This document shows, in pieces, positions 16,421 through 26,069 of a DNA stretch of 64,000 nt (position 1 is the stretch's first letter; each line of letters starts with the position of its first letter). The position numbers were made by a program, and so were the translations under genes. Below the pieces are notes generated by a model. The model was given only the letters and a program-made list of their open reading frames with translations. It had not been told where the DNA came from and searched no databases. The stretch comes from Burkholderiales bacterium 70-64 (GTDB lineage: Bacteria; Pseudomonadota; Gammaproteobacteria; Burkholderiales; Burkholderiaceae_E). The stretch is taken from positions 1 through 64,000 of the forward strand of contig MKUQ01000038.1 of NCBI GenBank assembly GCA_001898645.1, read 5' to 3'.

Positions 16421-18130
16421 ATGGGAAGAAATCGGAGGGGGATGCTCGACTCGGCCAGGCGTCCGCGAAGGCCGGCCGGTGGCGCACCCGCCGGCGGCCG
16501 GGCGCTGCTGGCGGCGGTCGTGCTGACGCAACTGGCCCTGGTGCCGCAGGCCCGGGCGTTCGAGATCGACACCGGGAATCCGGACCTGAGGGTGCTGTGG
16601 GACAACACGCTGAAGTACAGCGCGGCGTGGCGTCTGCACGATCCGTCCTCAACGCTGACGACCGAGCCGTTTGCCGGCTGGCCGAACCTGGACGACGGCG
16701 ATCGCAACTTCAAGAGAGGGCTGATCTCCAACCGCGTCGACCTGCTGAGCGAGCTCGACGTCCTCTACAAGGGGTTCGGCGCGCGCCTGAGCGGCGCGGC
16801 CTGGTACGACACGGTCTACAACCGCACCAACGACAACGATTCGCCCGCGACCGCCAACAACGTCTCGGTGCCGTACAACCAGTTCAACTCCATCGTCGAG
16901 CAGCGCCACGGGCGCAAGGCCGAGCTGCTCGATGCCTTCGTCTTCGGCAGGTTCGACCTGGGTGAATCGAAAGCGACCTTCCGCGCCGGCAGGCACACCC
17001 TGCTGTGGGGCGAGAGCCTGTTCTTCGGCTCCAACGGCATCGCCGGCGGGCAGGCGCCGATCGACGTGGTGAAGGCCGCCACGGTGCCGAACACCCAGTT
17101 CAAGGAGCTGATGCGCCCGGTCGAGCAGCTGTCCGGGCAACTGCAGGTCAATCCCAACCTGTCCTTCGGCGCCTACTACCGCCTGCGCTGGCAGCGCACG
17201 CTGCTGCCCGGCGTGGGCAGCTATCCGTCGTTCATCGATTTCGTCGGCGAGGGCGCCGAGCGCCTGATCGTGGGCACCCCCGGCGGGCCATTCGCCGACT
17301 CGCCGGCGTTCTTCCGCGGTCCCGACATGAGCGCCAGGAATTCCGGCCAGGGCGGGCTGCAGGCGCGCTTTCGCATCGGGCAGGTCGACTACGGCCTGTA
17401 CGCCATCCGCTATCACGACACCACGCCGCAGATCTACCTGCGCCCGCAGGCCGTGCCCGACTTCCTCACCGGCCAGGTCGGCCAGTACCTTCTCGTCTAC
17501 CCGGAGGGCATCCGCTCCTACGGCGCCAGCGCCACGACCACACTGGGCAACGTGAACTTCGCCGCCGAGGTCTCGGTGCGGCGTAATACGCCGCTGGACA
17601 GCGACGCGCAGGTCGATGCCACTGCAAGCGCCGACAACCGCAGCCATCCGCTCTACGCGGTGGGCAACTCGGTACATGCCCAGGTGTCGTGGCTGGCCTC
17701 GCTGGGGCCCTCGTTCATCTCGAACGAGGCGGACTTCGTGGGCGAGATCGCGTGGAACCGGCGCACCAGCGTCACCAGCAACCTGTCGGCGCTGAACGTC
17801 AACGCCACGCGTGATGCGACCAACATCCGCTTCGTGTACGAGCCGAAGTACCGCCAGGTCTGGCCGGGGGTGGACCTGTCGGTGCCGATCGGGCTGGGCT
17901 ACGGGCTGAGCGGCAACTCCTCGGTGGTGGGGTCGTTCAACGGCGAGGGCGTGGGCGACCTGAGCATCGGCGTGGCCGGCTCCTACCTCGACGCGTGGCG
18001 CTTCAGCGTCAACTACACGCACTATTTCGGGCCCGAGGGCACGTTCATCGATGCGGCCGGACACCGGTCGTTCAAACAGTCGCTCAGGGACCGGGACTTC
18101 GTTTCCATCACGCTTCGCCGAACATTCTGA
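16421..18130 (+). CDS. DUF1302-family outer-membrane-type protein
   Basis: A 569-residue protein with an N-terminal export signal (LLAAVVLTQLALVPQARA, cleavage before FEIDTG) and the DUF1302 pattern: NPDLRVLWDNTLKYSAAWRL, GDRNFKRGLISNRVDLLSEL, FRAGRHTLLWGESLFFG and a C-terminal SITLRRTF. It ends in an aromatic residue, as outer-membrane beta-barrels do. Alternating strand patterns support a barrel. DUF1302 genes regularly precede DUF1329, YCF48-like and RND genes in proteobacterial catabolic clusters, as here, but the role is not defined; substrate passage or export across the outer membrane is the usual guess. SD AGGAGGAA. Confidence 0.85.
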   Translation: MGRNRRGMLDSARRPRRPAGGAPAGGRALLAAVVLTQLALVPQARAFEIDTGNPDLRVLWDNTLKYSAAWRLHDPSSTLTTEPFAGWPNLDDGDRNFKRGLISNRVDLLSELDVLYKGFGARLSGAAWYDTVYNRTNDNDSPATANNVSVPYNQFNSIVEQRHGRKAELLDAFVFGRFDLGESKATFRAGRHTLLWGESLFFGSNGIAGGQAPIDVVKAATVPNTQFKELMRPVEQLSGQLQVNPNLSFGAYYRLRWQRTLLPGVGSYPSFIDFVGEGAERLIVGTPGGPFADSPAFFRGPDMSARNSGQGGLQARFRIGQVDYGLYAIRYHDTTPQIYLRPQAVPDFLTGQVGQYLLVYPEGIRSYGASATTTLGNVNFAAEVSVRRNTPLDSDAQVDATASADNRSHPLYAVGNSVHAQVSWLASLGPSFISNEADFVGEIAWNRRTSVTSNLSALNVNATRDATNIRFVYEPKYRQVWPGVDLSVPIGLGYGLSGNSSVVGSFNGEGVGDLSIGVAGSYLDAWRFSVNYTHYFGPEGTFIDAAGHRSFKQSLRDRDFVSITLRRTF

Positions 18131-18146
18131 AAGCAGGAGGAGATAC

Positions 18147-19511
18147 ATGAAGATGATGCATATGCCGCTGCGAGCAGCGCTGCTGGCGGTGGCCCTGATG
18201 GCCATCGGCCACGGCGGCTGGGCGGCCGTGTCCGCCGACGAGGCGGCCCGGCTCAAGTCGGAGCTCACGCCGCTGGGCGGCGAGAAGGCCGGCAACAAGG
18301 ACGGCACCATCCCGGCCTGGAACGGCGGATACACCACGCCGATTCCGGGGTTCGTCAACGGCGGCAGGCGCCCCGATCCTTTCGCTGCCGAGAAGCCGCT
18401 CCTGTCCATCGACGCGAAGAACGTGGACAAGTACGCCGACAGGCTGACCGAAGGCGTCAAGGCGATGATGAAGAAGTATCCGGAAACCTACCGGGTGGAC
18501 GTCTATCCGACGCATCGCACTGCCGCTGCGCCGCAGTGGGTCTACGACAATACCTACAGGAATGCGACCCGGGCCAAGGTCAGCGGTGTCGCGCTCGAAG
18601 GAGCCTACGGGGGCATTCCCTTCCCGATTCCCAAGACCGGTGTCGAGGCGATGTGGAACCACCTGCTGCGCTGGCGGGGTGAAGCCTGGCACGTGGACAT
18701 CCGCGGCATGCAGACCACGGCCGACGGCAAGCACGTGCCCACCGCCATGGCCTCGGGCAGCTTCCAGATGCCCTACTACTTCAAGGACGGGTCGCTGGAA
18801 GGCTTCAAGGGGAGCGACTTCTGGATGATCCGCATGCTCAACTACGGGCCGCCCATCCGCGCCGGCGAGGCGATCACCGGGCGCGAGGCGCTGGATCCGG
18901 ACAAGAGCCAGTCCTGGGTGTATTTCACCGGCCAGCGCCGCGTCCGCAAGCTGCCCAACGGCTGCTGCGATACGCCCACGCCCGCCAGCGCGGGCATCTC
19001 GATGTTCGACCAGACCGACGTGTTCACCGGGCGCCTGGATCGTTTCGACTGGAAGATCGTGGGCAAGAAGGAGATGTACATCCCCTACAACAGCAACCGC
19101 TCCCTGCAGCGCAAGGCGGCCGAGGTGGTGATGGACCATCACCTGAACCCGGACGACCTGCGCTGGGAGCTGCACCGGGTGTGGGTGATCGAGGCGACGG
19201 TCGCGCCGGGCAAGCGCCACCAGGCCTCCAAGCGCCGCTACTACCTGGACGAGGACACCTGGACGGCGGTGCTGGCCGACCACTGGGATGCCAAGGGGGA
19301 GCTGTGGCAGATGGGCTTCGCGGTGCCCATCGTCATGCCGGATCTTCCGGCCACGGCTTCGCCCTCGGTGTTCGGCTTCTACGATCTGATCTCGGGAGCG
19401 TGGTATTACGACAGCCTGCTCAACGACGCGAAAGAGCAGTACAAGATCGTGCCGCCCTATCCGGATACGGTGTTTACGCCGGAGGCCATGGTCGGCGAGG
19501 GCGTGCGCTGA
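18147..19511 (+). CDS. DUF1329-family exported protein
   Basis: A 454-residue protein with a Sec signal (PLRAALLAVALMAIGHGG) and the DUF1329 layout: ADEAARLKSELTPLGGEKAGNKDGTIPAWNGG near the mature N-terminus, the central PIPKTG.EAMWNHLLRW, GQRRVRKLPN, DRFDWKIVGKKEMYIPYNS and a DEDTWTAVLADHWD strand. The fold is related to outer-membrane lipoprotein carriers of the LolA/LolB type, which suggests binding of a hydrophobic ligand in the periplasm. The ATG at 18147 follows AGGAGGAGA, so the longer frame is not used. It is 16 bp after the DUF1302 gene and is its usual partner. Confidence 0.88.
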   Translation: MKMMHMPLRAALLAVALMAIGHGGWAAVSADEAARLKSELTPLGGEKAGNKDGTIPAWNGGYTTPIPGFVNGGRRPDPFAAEKPLLSIDAKNVDKYADRLTEGVKAMMKKYPETYRVDVYPTHRTAAAPQWVYDNTYRNATRAKVSGVALEGAYGGIPFPIPKTGVEAMWNHLLRWRGEAWHVDIRGMQTTADGKHVPTAMASGSFQMPYYFKDGSLEGFKGSDFWMIRMLNYGPPIRAGEAITGREALDPDKSQSWVYFTGQRRVRKLPNGCCDTPTPASAGISMFDQTDVFTGRLDRFDWKIVGKKEMYIPYNSNRSLQRKAAEVVMDHHLNPDDLRWELHRVWVIEATVAPGKRHQASKRRYYLDEDTWTAVLADHWDAKGELWQMGFAVPIVMPDLPATASPSVFGFYDLISGAWYYDSLLNDAKEQYKIVPPYPDTVFTPEAMVGEGVR

Positions 19512-19588
19512 GCGTGCACGCCGGGATGGTGCTGCGGTAGCGGGGCGCCGGCGGCGTCTCGCCCGAACACGAACGGGAACGAACTGTC

Positions 19589-20683
19589 ATGCTGTCAGCA
19601 GTCCGCGTGCTGGTGCTCGGCGCAATCGTCGTCGGGCAGTCGATGGCCCTTGCCGCTCCTGTGGCGGCACCATTGAGCCGGCCGGCGCTCGCTGTCCAGG
19701 CGCCTTCGCAGGCCGTCCTCATGGCGCTCGCCACGGCGGGCAAGCGGGTCGTGGCGGTGGGCGAACGCGGGATCATCCTGCTGTCCGACGATGCCGGGCG
19801 CAGCTGGCGCCAGGCAGCGGTGCCGGTCACCGTCACCCTCACCGCAGTCGCTTTTCCCACGGAGAAGCGCGGCTGGGCGGTCGGCCACTACGGCGTGATC
19901 CTGCACAGCGAGGACGGCGGCGAAACCTGGGTGAAGCAGCTCGACGGAGTGAGCGCGGCGCGCCTGGCCGTGGAGGCTGCCCGGGCCAGGGTGGCCCGGG
20001 CAGGCGAATCCGACGCGGCGGCGCAAAAGCAGCTTGCCGAAGCGATGCAGCTGGAGCACGACGGCCCGGACAAGCCCTTCCTGGACGTGTATTTCGAGAA
20101 CGAGCGCAGCGGCCTGGTCGTCGGCGCGTACAACCTCGCGTTTCGCACCGAGGACGGCGGCCGCACTTGGCGCTACTGGGGCGACCGCATCGACAATCCG
20201 AAGGCCAACCACCTCTACGCCATCGGCGCCGCGGGCGGCGACATCTACCTGGCCGGCGAGCAGGGCCTGCTGCTGCGCGCTGCGGAAGGCGGCAAGGCTT
20301 TCGTGCGTCTGGAGTCGCCCTACAAGGGCAGCTATTTCGCTCTGGCGGTACTTCCCGGCGGCGAGATCGTCGTGGCCGGCCTGCGGGGGAATGCCTGGCG
20401 ATCGGCCGACCGGGGCGCCAGCTGGCAGAGAATCGACCTGCCCGCACCGGTCTCCGTGTCGAGCCTGAAGGTGCTTCCCGACCACAGCCTGCTGCTGGCT
20501 GACCAGGCGGGACAACTGTACGTGAGCCGCGACCAGGGGCGCACGGTGGCGCCGATCGGGGCGCCGGCGCTGCCGCCCATCCATGCGGTCGAGCCCCTGC
20601 CCGACGGCTCGCTGCTGGTGGCGGGCGTCATGGGCGCCGTGCGCCTGCCCGCGGCGCGTGGCCGGCAAGAGGGCCGCCCATGA
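19589..20683 (+). CDS. YCF48-like beta-propeller protein
   Basis: A 364-residue exported protein with a signal peptide (RVLVLGAIVVGQSMALA) and repeated BNR/Asp-box-like blades: LLSDDAGRSWRQ, LHSEDGGETWVKQL, FRTEDGGRTWRYWG, WRSADRGASWQRI and YVSRDQGRTVAPIG. Each has the S-x-D-x-G-x-T/S-W pattern. It is annotated in relatives as a YCF48 or photosystem II assembly factor-like protein, a name that has no meaning here. A scaffold for the neighbouring RND transporter in the periplasm is likely. Its stop overlaps the RND start by 4 bp (ATGA). Confidence 0.85.
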   Translation: MLSAVRVLVLGAIVVGQSMALAAPVAAPLSRPALAVQAPSQAVLMALATAGKRVVAVGERGIILLSDDAGRSWRQAAVPVTVTLTAVAFPTEKRGWAVGHYGVILHSEDGGETWVKQLDGVSAARLAVEAARARVARAGESDAAAQKQLAEAMQLEHDGPDKPFLDVYFENERSGLVVGAYNLAFRTEDGGRTWRYWGDRIDNPKANHLYAIGAAGGDIYLAGEQGLLLRAAEGGKAFVRLESPYKGSYFALAVLPGGEIVVAGLRGNAWRSADRGASWQRIDLPAPVSVSSLKVLPDHSLLLADQAGQLYVSRDQGRTVAPIGAPALPPIHAVEPLPDGSLLVAGVMGAVRLPAARGRQEGRP

Positions 20684-23142
20684 AGCACCACCCGTCTCCG
20701 GATCAACCGGTGATCCGGCAGCTGTCCGAGTTCGATCGGCAATCCGGCAACCTGGTCGAGCGGCTGCTGTTCAACAACCGGCTGGTCGTGGTGCTGCTGT
20801 GCGCGTTCGTCACCGCCGTGCTCGGCTTCCAGGCCACCAAGCTGCGGCTCAATGCGAGCTTCGAGAAGACGATCCCGAGCGGCCAGGTCTACATCGCCAA
20901 CTACCTCGAGCACCAGGGCGACCTGAGCGGGCTGGGTAATGCGGTGCGCATCGCCGTGGTGAGCACCAGCGGCAGCATCTACGACAAGGGCTACCTGGAA
21001 ACGCTGCGGCAGCTGAGCGACGAGGTGTTTCTCGTCCCCGGCGTGGATCGCGCCTTCATGAAGTCCCTTTGGACGCCCAACACGCGCTGGATCGGCGTCA
21101 CGGAGGAGGGGCTGGAAGGCGGGCTGGTCATCCCGGAGGGCTACGACGGCTCGCCTCGCAGCCTGGAGCAGCTGCGCGCCAACATCCAGCGCTCCGGCGA
21201 GATCGGCCAGATCGTGGCGGTCGACGGCAAGTCCAGCGTCATCTACGTGCCGCTGCTCGCCAAGGACGCCCGCGGCCTTCCGCTCGACTATGCCGGGCTG
21301 TCGGCGACCCTGGAGCAGCTGCGCACGAAGTACCAGGCGGCCGGCGTCGAGATCCACATCACCGGCTTCGCGAAGATCGTCGGCGACCTGATCGACGGCC
21401 TGCGCGAGGTGCTGCTTTTCTTCGCAGTGGCCATCCTCATCGCCACGGCGATGGTGTTCTGGTACACCCGCTGCGCGCGCAGCACCGTCCTGGTGGTGCT
21501 GAGCTCGCTCGTCGCCGTGGTCTGGCAGCTCGGCCTGCTGCCCACCCTGGGCCACGATCTCGATCCCTATTCCATGCTGGTGCCGTTCCTCGTCTTCGCC
21601 ATCGGCATGAGCCACGGCGCGCAGAAGATGAACGGCATCATGCAGGACGTCGGGCGCGGCGTGCACAAGCTCGTCGCCGCCCGCTACACTTTCCGCCGTC
21701 TGTTCCTGGCCGGCCTCACCGCGCTGCTGGCCGATGCCGTCGGCTTCGCCGTGCTGCTGGTGATCGACATCGCGGTGATCAAGGAGCTCGCCATCGCCGC
21801 CAGCATCGGGGTGGCGGTGCTGATCTTCACCAATCTCATCCTGCTGCCGATCCTGCTCAGCTTCACCGGTGTCAGCCCGGCGGCCGCGGCGCGCAGCCTC
21901 AAGTCGGAAGTCGCCGATGAATCCGGAGCGATCAGGCATCCCCTCTGGCGCTTCCTCGATCACTTCACGCGACGCCGCTGCGCCGGCATCGCCGTGGCCG
22001 TCGCGGTGCTGCTGGCCGCGCTCGGGCTTGCCGCCGGCTCCCGCCTGAAGATCGGCGACCTCGATCCCGGCGCGCCCGAGCTGAGGGCCGACTCCCGCTA
22101 CAACCGCGACGTGCAGTTCATGAATGCCGCCTACGGGGCGAGCAGCGATGTCTTCGCGGTGATGGTGCGCACGCCCGACGGCGGGTGCTCGCAGTTCGAC
22201 ACCCTGATGCGGGTGGACGCACTGGAGTGGGAGCTGCGCCAGCTCGAAGGCGTGGAGTCCACCAATACCCTGGCCCAGATGAACCGCCGCGTGCTGGTCG
22301 GGCTGAACGAAGGCAACGGCAAGTGGTACGAGCTCATCCGCAATCAGCAGATGCTGAACGCCATCACCGCCGGTGCGCCGCGCGGCCTCTACAACGACAC
22401 CTGCAACCTGCTGACGATGTACACCTACCTGCGCGATCACAAGGCCGACACCTTGACGCGGGTGGTGGAGCACGTCGAGCGCTTTGCCGCGGCCAACGAC
22501 ACCGAGGACGTGAAGTTCCTGCTGGCGGCGGGAAGCGCCGGCATCGAGGCGGCCACCAACATCGTCGTCAAGCAGGCATGGCGCCAGATGCTGTTCCTGG
22601 TCTATGGCGCGGTGATCGTGCTGTGCTTCGTCACCTTCCGCTCCTGGCGCGCGGTGCTGGTGGCGGTGCTGCCCCTGATGCTGACCTCGATCCTAGCCGA
22701 GGCGCTGATGGTGGCGCTGGGCATCGGCGTCAAGGTGGCGACCCTGCCGGTGATCGCCCTGGGCGTGGGCATCGGCGTGGATTACGCCCTGTACATCATG
22801 AGCGTGATGCTGGCGCGGATGCGCGCGGGCATGAGCCTGTCCCAGGCCTATTACCGGGCGCTGCTGTTCACCGGCAAGGTGGTGATGCTGACCGGGGCCA
22901 CGCTCGCCGTGGGCGTGGCGACCTGGGCATTCTCGGACATCAAGTTCCAGGCCGACATGGGGATCCTGCTGGCCTTCATGTTCCTCTGGAACATGCTCGG
23001 GGCGCTGGTGCTGCTGCCGTCCCTCGCGCACTTCCTGCTGCCGCGGCCGGTCGCCGCCGATGCGTGCGCGGCCGACGCCGGCGCGGCCGTGAAGCCCGGG
23101 CACCCGGCTGCGGCCGGGCCGCTTTCCTCCGTGATCCCGTGA
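20680..23142 (+). CDS. RND/MMPL-family transporter
   Basis: An 820-residue inner-membrane protein with two repeats, each with one helix followed by a large periplasmic loop and a cluster of five helices. TM1 is at about residues 29-50 (LVVVLLCAFVTAVLGFQATK). The helix clusters are near residues 240-400 and 640-800. The MMPL features GVGIGVDYALYIMSVM and the loop ASFEKTIPSGQ are visible. This belongs to the HAE3-like RND group that moves lipids or hydrophobic compounds. With the YCF48-like, DUF1329 and DUF1302 genes just before it, it probably forms an envelope-spanning system for a hydrophobic substrate or product. The direction of transport is unknown. Confidence 0.9.
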   Translation: MKHHPSPDQPVIRQLSEFDRQSGNLVERLLFNNRLVVVLLCAFVTAVLGFQATKLRLNASFEKTIPSGQVYIANYLEHQGDLSGLGNAVRIAVVSTSGSIYDKGYLETLRQLSDEVFLVPGVDRAFMKSLWTPNTRWIGVTEEGLEGGLVIPEGYDGSPRSLEQLRANIQRSGEIGQIVAVDGKSSVIYVPLLAKDARGLPLDYAGLSATLEQLRTKYQAAGVEIHITGFAKIVGDLIDGLREVLLFFAVAILIATAMVFWYTRCARSTVLVVLSSLVAVVWQLGLLPTLGHDLDPYSMLVPFLVFAIGMSHGAQKMNGIMQDVGRGVHKLVAARYTFRRLFLAGLTALLADAVGFAVLLVIDIAVIKELAIAASIGVAVLIFTNLILLPILLSFTGVSPAAAARSLKSEVADESGAIRHPLWRFLDHFTRRRCAGIAVAVAVLLAALGLAAGSRLKIGDLDPGAPELRADSRYNRDVQFMNAAYGASSDVFAVMVRTPDGGCSQFDTLMRVDALEWELRQLEGVESTNTLAQMNRRVLVGLNEGNGKWYELIRNQQMLNAITAGAPRGLYNDTCNLLTMYTYLRDHKADTLTRVVEHVERFAAANDTEDVKFLLAAGSAGIEAATNIVVKQAWRQMLFLVYGAVIVLCFVTFRSWRAVLVAVLPLMLTSILAEALMVALGIGVKVATLPVIALGVGIGVDYALYIMSVMLARMRAGMSLSQAYYRALLFTGKVVMLTGATLAVGVATWAFSDIKFQADMGILLAFMFLWNMLGALVLLPSLAHFLLPRPVAADACAADAGAAVKPGHPAAAGPLSSVIP

Positions 23143-23906
23143 ACCGCATGCTCAAGAGCGTGGTCATGCACGACATTCCCATGGCCCACGTGGCGGCCAT
23201 GGAGCGCTGGTACTACCGCGACCACGCGCCGGAGATCAACCGGCGCTTCGGGCCCTGGCTGGTGCGCCACGACAGCTATCTACCCGTGGATGCGCCGCCG
23301 GAAGCGCGCTCCTACGGCTTCTTCAACTGGCGCGTCACCGAAGGCTACTGGCGCGAGCTGCCTGCATCGGGGCCCGGGGGCCATCTCGCCTTCACGCTGC
23401 CGCCGCGGGTGCCGCGCGTGGCGGCGGGCTTCTTTCCGGCCCAGCCCACCGAGGATTTCATGGGCGGCCGCATCCAGCCCCACGAGAGGAACGTGCTGCG
23501 CTGGTACGTGCTGCTGCGCTATCCCGAGGGGGTCGCGAAGGAAGAGGGCGAGCGCTGGTTTCTCGACGTGCATGCGAAAGAGGCGATGCGGCAGCCCGGA
23601 CTGTTCCGCTTCTTCAGTTTCCGCGCCGCTCCCGAGCGCATCGCCCTGCCCGGCGAGTGGCCGGCCGGCGGGCCGCCCGGCGCGGACACGGTCATGCATT
23701 CCTGGGACCGGCTGATCGAGCTCTGGTACGACTCCTTCGACGACTGGCGCCGCGCGGTGCTCGATGCGCCGCCGCGCTACACGCCGCCTGCCTGGGCCAC
23801 GCAGGCGTCCTACCCCTTCGTCGTGCCGGGCATCGATTTCGTCAGCTCCTTCCTGCTGGAGCGGCCGGCGGACGAATTCTGGCGCGATGCGCGCGGCTAC
23901 CTGTGA
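23139..23906 (+). CDS. EthD/dimeric alpha-beta barrel-type protein 1
   Basis: About 255 residues. It appears to contain two ferredoxin-like halves: one begins LKSVVMHDIPMAHVAAMERW and carries YYRDHAPEINRRFGPWLVRH; the second has RWYVLLRYPEGVAKEE, WFLDVHAKEAMRQPGL and RLIELWYDSFDDWRRAV. Such H-A and DV-H-A signatures occur in EthD-like and related small monooxygenase or cyclase folds. The start is the GTG at 23139, which overlaps the RND stop by 4 bp, or the ATG at 23148. It is followed 24 bp later by a second EthD-like gene. The reaction is unknown; this fold in polyketide and steroid clusters catalyses cyclisation or ring oxidation. Confidence 0.7.
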   Translation: MNRMLKSVVMHDIPMAHVAAMERWYYRDHAPEINRRFGPWLVRHDSYLPVDAPPEARSYGFFNWRVTEGYWRELPASGPGGHLAFTLPPRVPRVAAGFFPAQPTEDFMGGRIQPHERNVLRWYVLLRYPEGVAKEEGERWFLDVHAKEAMRQPGLFRFFSFRAAPERIALPGEWPAGGPPGADTVMHSWDRLIELWYDSFDDWRRAVLDAPPRYTPPAWATQASYPFVVPGIDFVSSFLLERPADEFWRDARGYL

Positions 23907-23930
23907 GAACACCGGAGTGGAGGAAACAGC

Positions 23931-24794
23931 ATGATCAAGTTCATCATCGCCGCCCGCCGCAAGCCGCAGGACACGCAGGAGCGGTATTTCTACGAGTGGG
24001 GGATCATCCACGTCGCCCTGATGGTGACCTCGCCTTCGGTCATGCGCACCTTCAGGCGCTACGTGCAGCACTACTCGATCCCGGGCATCGACGATGGCAT
24101 GCTGGTCCATCCGCTGTCGCCGATGGCCTGGGACAACATGGCCGACCACTGGATGGAGCGCCTCGAGGACATGGGGGAGGCCACGCGTGCTGAGGACTAC
24201 GTGCAGCGCATGCAGCCCCATGTCTTCGGCGACAAGGAATTCGTCCTGCAGCTCACCAGCGGCGAAGTGATCCACGAGGAGCCGGGCTTCGCCCCCGGAG
24301 GCGTGAAGCTGATCCACTTCCTGGATCGCAAGTCCGGGCTGTCGACGGAGGAATTCAACCGGCGCTGGCGCGGGCAGCATGCGGAGGTCTATCTGCAGGC
24401 CATACGCAGCGGCCGGGCGCCGATCCGCAAGTACGTGCAGAACCCGCAGCTGGAGTTCGATCGCGGCTTCTTCAAGGGCACGCTGTTCGAGCACGGCGGA
24501 GTCAACCGCTTCGCGGGCGTCGAGGAATTCTGGTTCGACAGCGTGGAGGAGCTGGCGCGCCTGCGCCACGACGCCCGCCTGCACGAGGCGATCCTCGCCA
24601 GCGAGGCGGATTTCGTCGGCCCGGCCGACACCTTCTCCATGGTCACCACCGAGCGGGTCATCTACGACTACACCCTGGGCGACAGGAGCAGCCCGCTGCC
24701 GGCGGTGCTGGATCCCGACAGCCTGGAGGCGGCCATCCACCGCCAGGGCCTGCGCGACTGGAACATCCCGTCGCCGGCGCGCCGGCGGTCATGA
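23931..24794 (+). CDS. EthD-domain protein 2
   Basis: A 287-residue protein with a tandem EthD-like layout. The second half is clear: KLIHFLDRKSGLSTEEFNRRWRGQHAEVY fits the EthD pattern (L-x-R-K-x-G-x-S-x-E-x-F-x-x-x-W-x-x-x-H). It is followed by KYVQNPQLEFD and a FWFDSVEELARL strand-helix. The first half (MIKFIIAARRKP, ERYFYEWGIIHVALM) is a more divergent copy. EthD was first seen in ether-degradation clusters and is a small alpha/beta barrel without a fixed activity. SD GAGTGGAGGAAA before the ATG. It is unlike protein 1 in sequence, so they are probably not recent duplicates. Confidence 0.8.
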   Translation: MIKFIIAARRKPQDTQERYFYEWGIIHVALMVTSPSVMRTFRRYVQHYSIPGIDDGMLVHPLSPMAWDNMADHWMERLEDMGEATRAEDYVQRMQPHVFGDKEFVLQLTSGEVIHEEPGFAPGGVKLIHFLDRKSGLSTEEFNRRWRGQHAEVYLQAIRSGRAPIRKYVQNPQLEFDRGFFKGTLFEHGGVNRFAGVEEFWFDSVEELARLRHDARLHEAILASEADFVGPADTFSMVTTERVIYDYTLGDRSSPLPAVLDPDSLEAAIHRQGLRDWNIPSPARRRS

Positions 24795-24812
24795 GAGCAG
24801 GGCAGGCGAACC

Positions 24813-26036
24813 ATGAATCCAGCACTCGATTCCCGCCGCGCCGGCCCCGTCCACGCCTACCTGCTGCTGCTGTGCGGCTGCATGTCGGTGCTGGCCGCCG
24901 TGCTGATCGCGCCCATCCTGCCCAAGATGCAGGCCCACTTCGCGGACGTGCCGCGAGTGGAATTCCTGGTGCCCATCTCGCTCACCGCGCCGGGCCTGGT
25001 CATCGCCGCCCTGTCTCTCTTCGTCGGCGCCGTTGCCGACCGCATCGGCCGCAAGCGCCTGCTGGTGGCCGGCCTGCTGCTCTACGGCGTCTTCGGTACC
25101 GCGCCCATCTGGCTCGATTCGCTCTATGCCATCCTCGCCGCCCGCATCGGCGTCGGCTTCACCGAGGCCCTCATCATGACCTGCTGCACGGCCATGATCG
25201 GCGACTACTTCGACGGCATGGAGCGTGAGCGCTATCTCGCCCTGAACTTCACCTTCGCCTCGACCACGGCGGTGATCTTCATCGCGGTGGCCGGCGCCCT
25301 GGGCGAATTCGGCTGGCGCGTGCCCTTCGCGATCTATGCGGTCAGCCTGCTGCTGGCGCCGGCGATCATGTTCATGCTGTGGGAGCCGGCCCGCCGCGCC
25401 TCGGGTGCGACGTCCGCGCCCGATGCCACGGTCGCGGTGATCCCGTGGCGGCCGGCTCTGCTCGCCTGGATCTGCGCCGTGACCCTCGTCGGCGGCATCG
25501 CCTTCATGGCCGTGCAGGTGCATATCGCCTACCTGCTGGAAGGGGTGGGCGTGACCTCGCCCGGCGTCGTGGGGCTGGCCGCATCGGGTGGGCAGGTCGC
25601 GGTGGTGATCGGCTCCCTGGCGTTCCGCCTCCTGCTGCGTGCCCGGGTGCCCACCGCGCTGCGGCTGGCCATTGCCTTCGGCATCACCGGCATCGGATTC
25701 GTCATCGTGGGCGCTTCCGGCACCTTTGCCGGCGTGGTCGCCGGAGCGATCGTCACCGGCCTGGGCGGCGGATTGCTGCTGCCGACCCTGCTGTGCTGGA
25801 ACATGGGGCGCCTGCCCGCGGAACACCGGGCGCTGGGCACGGGTGCATGGAACGCGGCCTTCTTCTTCGGCCAGTTCCTCACGCCCATCGTCGTCGTCGG
25901 CATCGCCGGCGCGCTGGGCGGCCTGCCGCGCGCGATGCAATTGATGGGCCTGGTGCTGGTGCCTTGCGCCGTGCTGCTCTCGGTCGTGAGCCTGCGCCGG
26001 CCGGCTGCGGCGGCCGGGCCCCTCGCCGGCGGCTGA
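24813..26036 (+). CDS. MFS transporter
   Basis: A 407-residue protein with twelve predicted membrane helices in two sets of six and the MFS loop 2-3 motif GAVADRIGRKRLLVAG. TM1 is about residues 14-33 (AYLLLLCGCMSVLAAVLIAP). The sequence is of the drug/metabolite or aromatic-acid antiporter type rather than a sugar porter. Located inside the operon between EthD and the flavoprotein genes, it probably takes up the substrate or exports an intermediate. Spacing to its neighbours is 18 and 33 bp. Confidence 0.9.
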   Translation: MNPALDSRRAGPVHAYLLLLCGCMSVLAAVLIAPILPKMQAHFADVPRVEFLVPISLTAPGLVIAALSLFVGAVADRIGRKRLLVAGLLLYGVFGTAPIWLDSLYAILAARIGVGFTEALIMTCCTAMIGDYFDGMERERYLALNFTFASTTAVIFIAVAGALGEFGWRVPFAIYAVSLLLAPAIMFMLWEPARRASGATSAPDATVAVIPWRPALLAWICAVTLVGGIAFMAVQVHIAYLLEGVGVTSPGVVGLAASGGQVAVVIGSLAFRLLLRARVPTALRLAIAFGITGIGFVIVGASGTFAGVVAGAIVTGLGGGLLLPTLLCWNMGRLPAEHRALGTGAWNAAFFFGQFLTPIVVVGIAGALGGLPRAMQLMGLVLVPCAVLLSVVSLRRPAAAAGPLAGG

Positions 26037-26069
26037 GCGCGGCAGATCCGCATCCGGAGGAAGACGCAA

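Noticed and set aside
19589-20683. Photosystem II assembly factor
   Set aside because: The YCF48 name comes from the repeat type only; no photosynthesis gene is near, and the gene belongs to the RND transport set.
20332-22473. 713-codon minus-strand frame opposite the RND gene
   Set aside because: Antisense shadow; the plus strand encodes a well-formed transporter with membrane helices, while the shadow is a His/Gln/Arg-rich low-complexity text.
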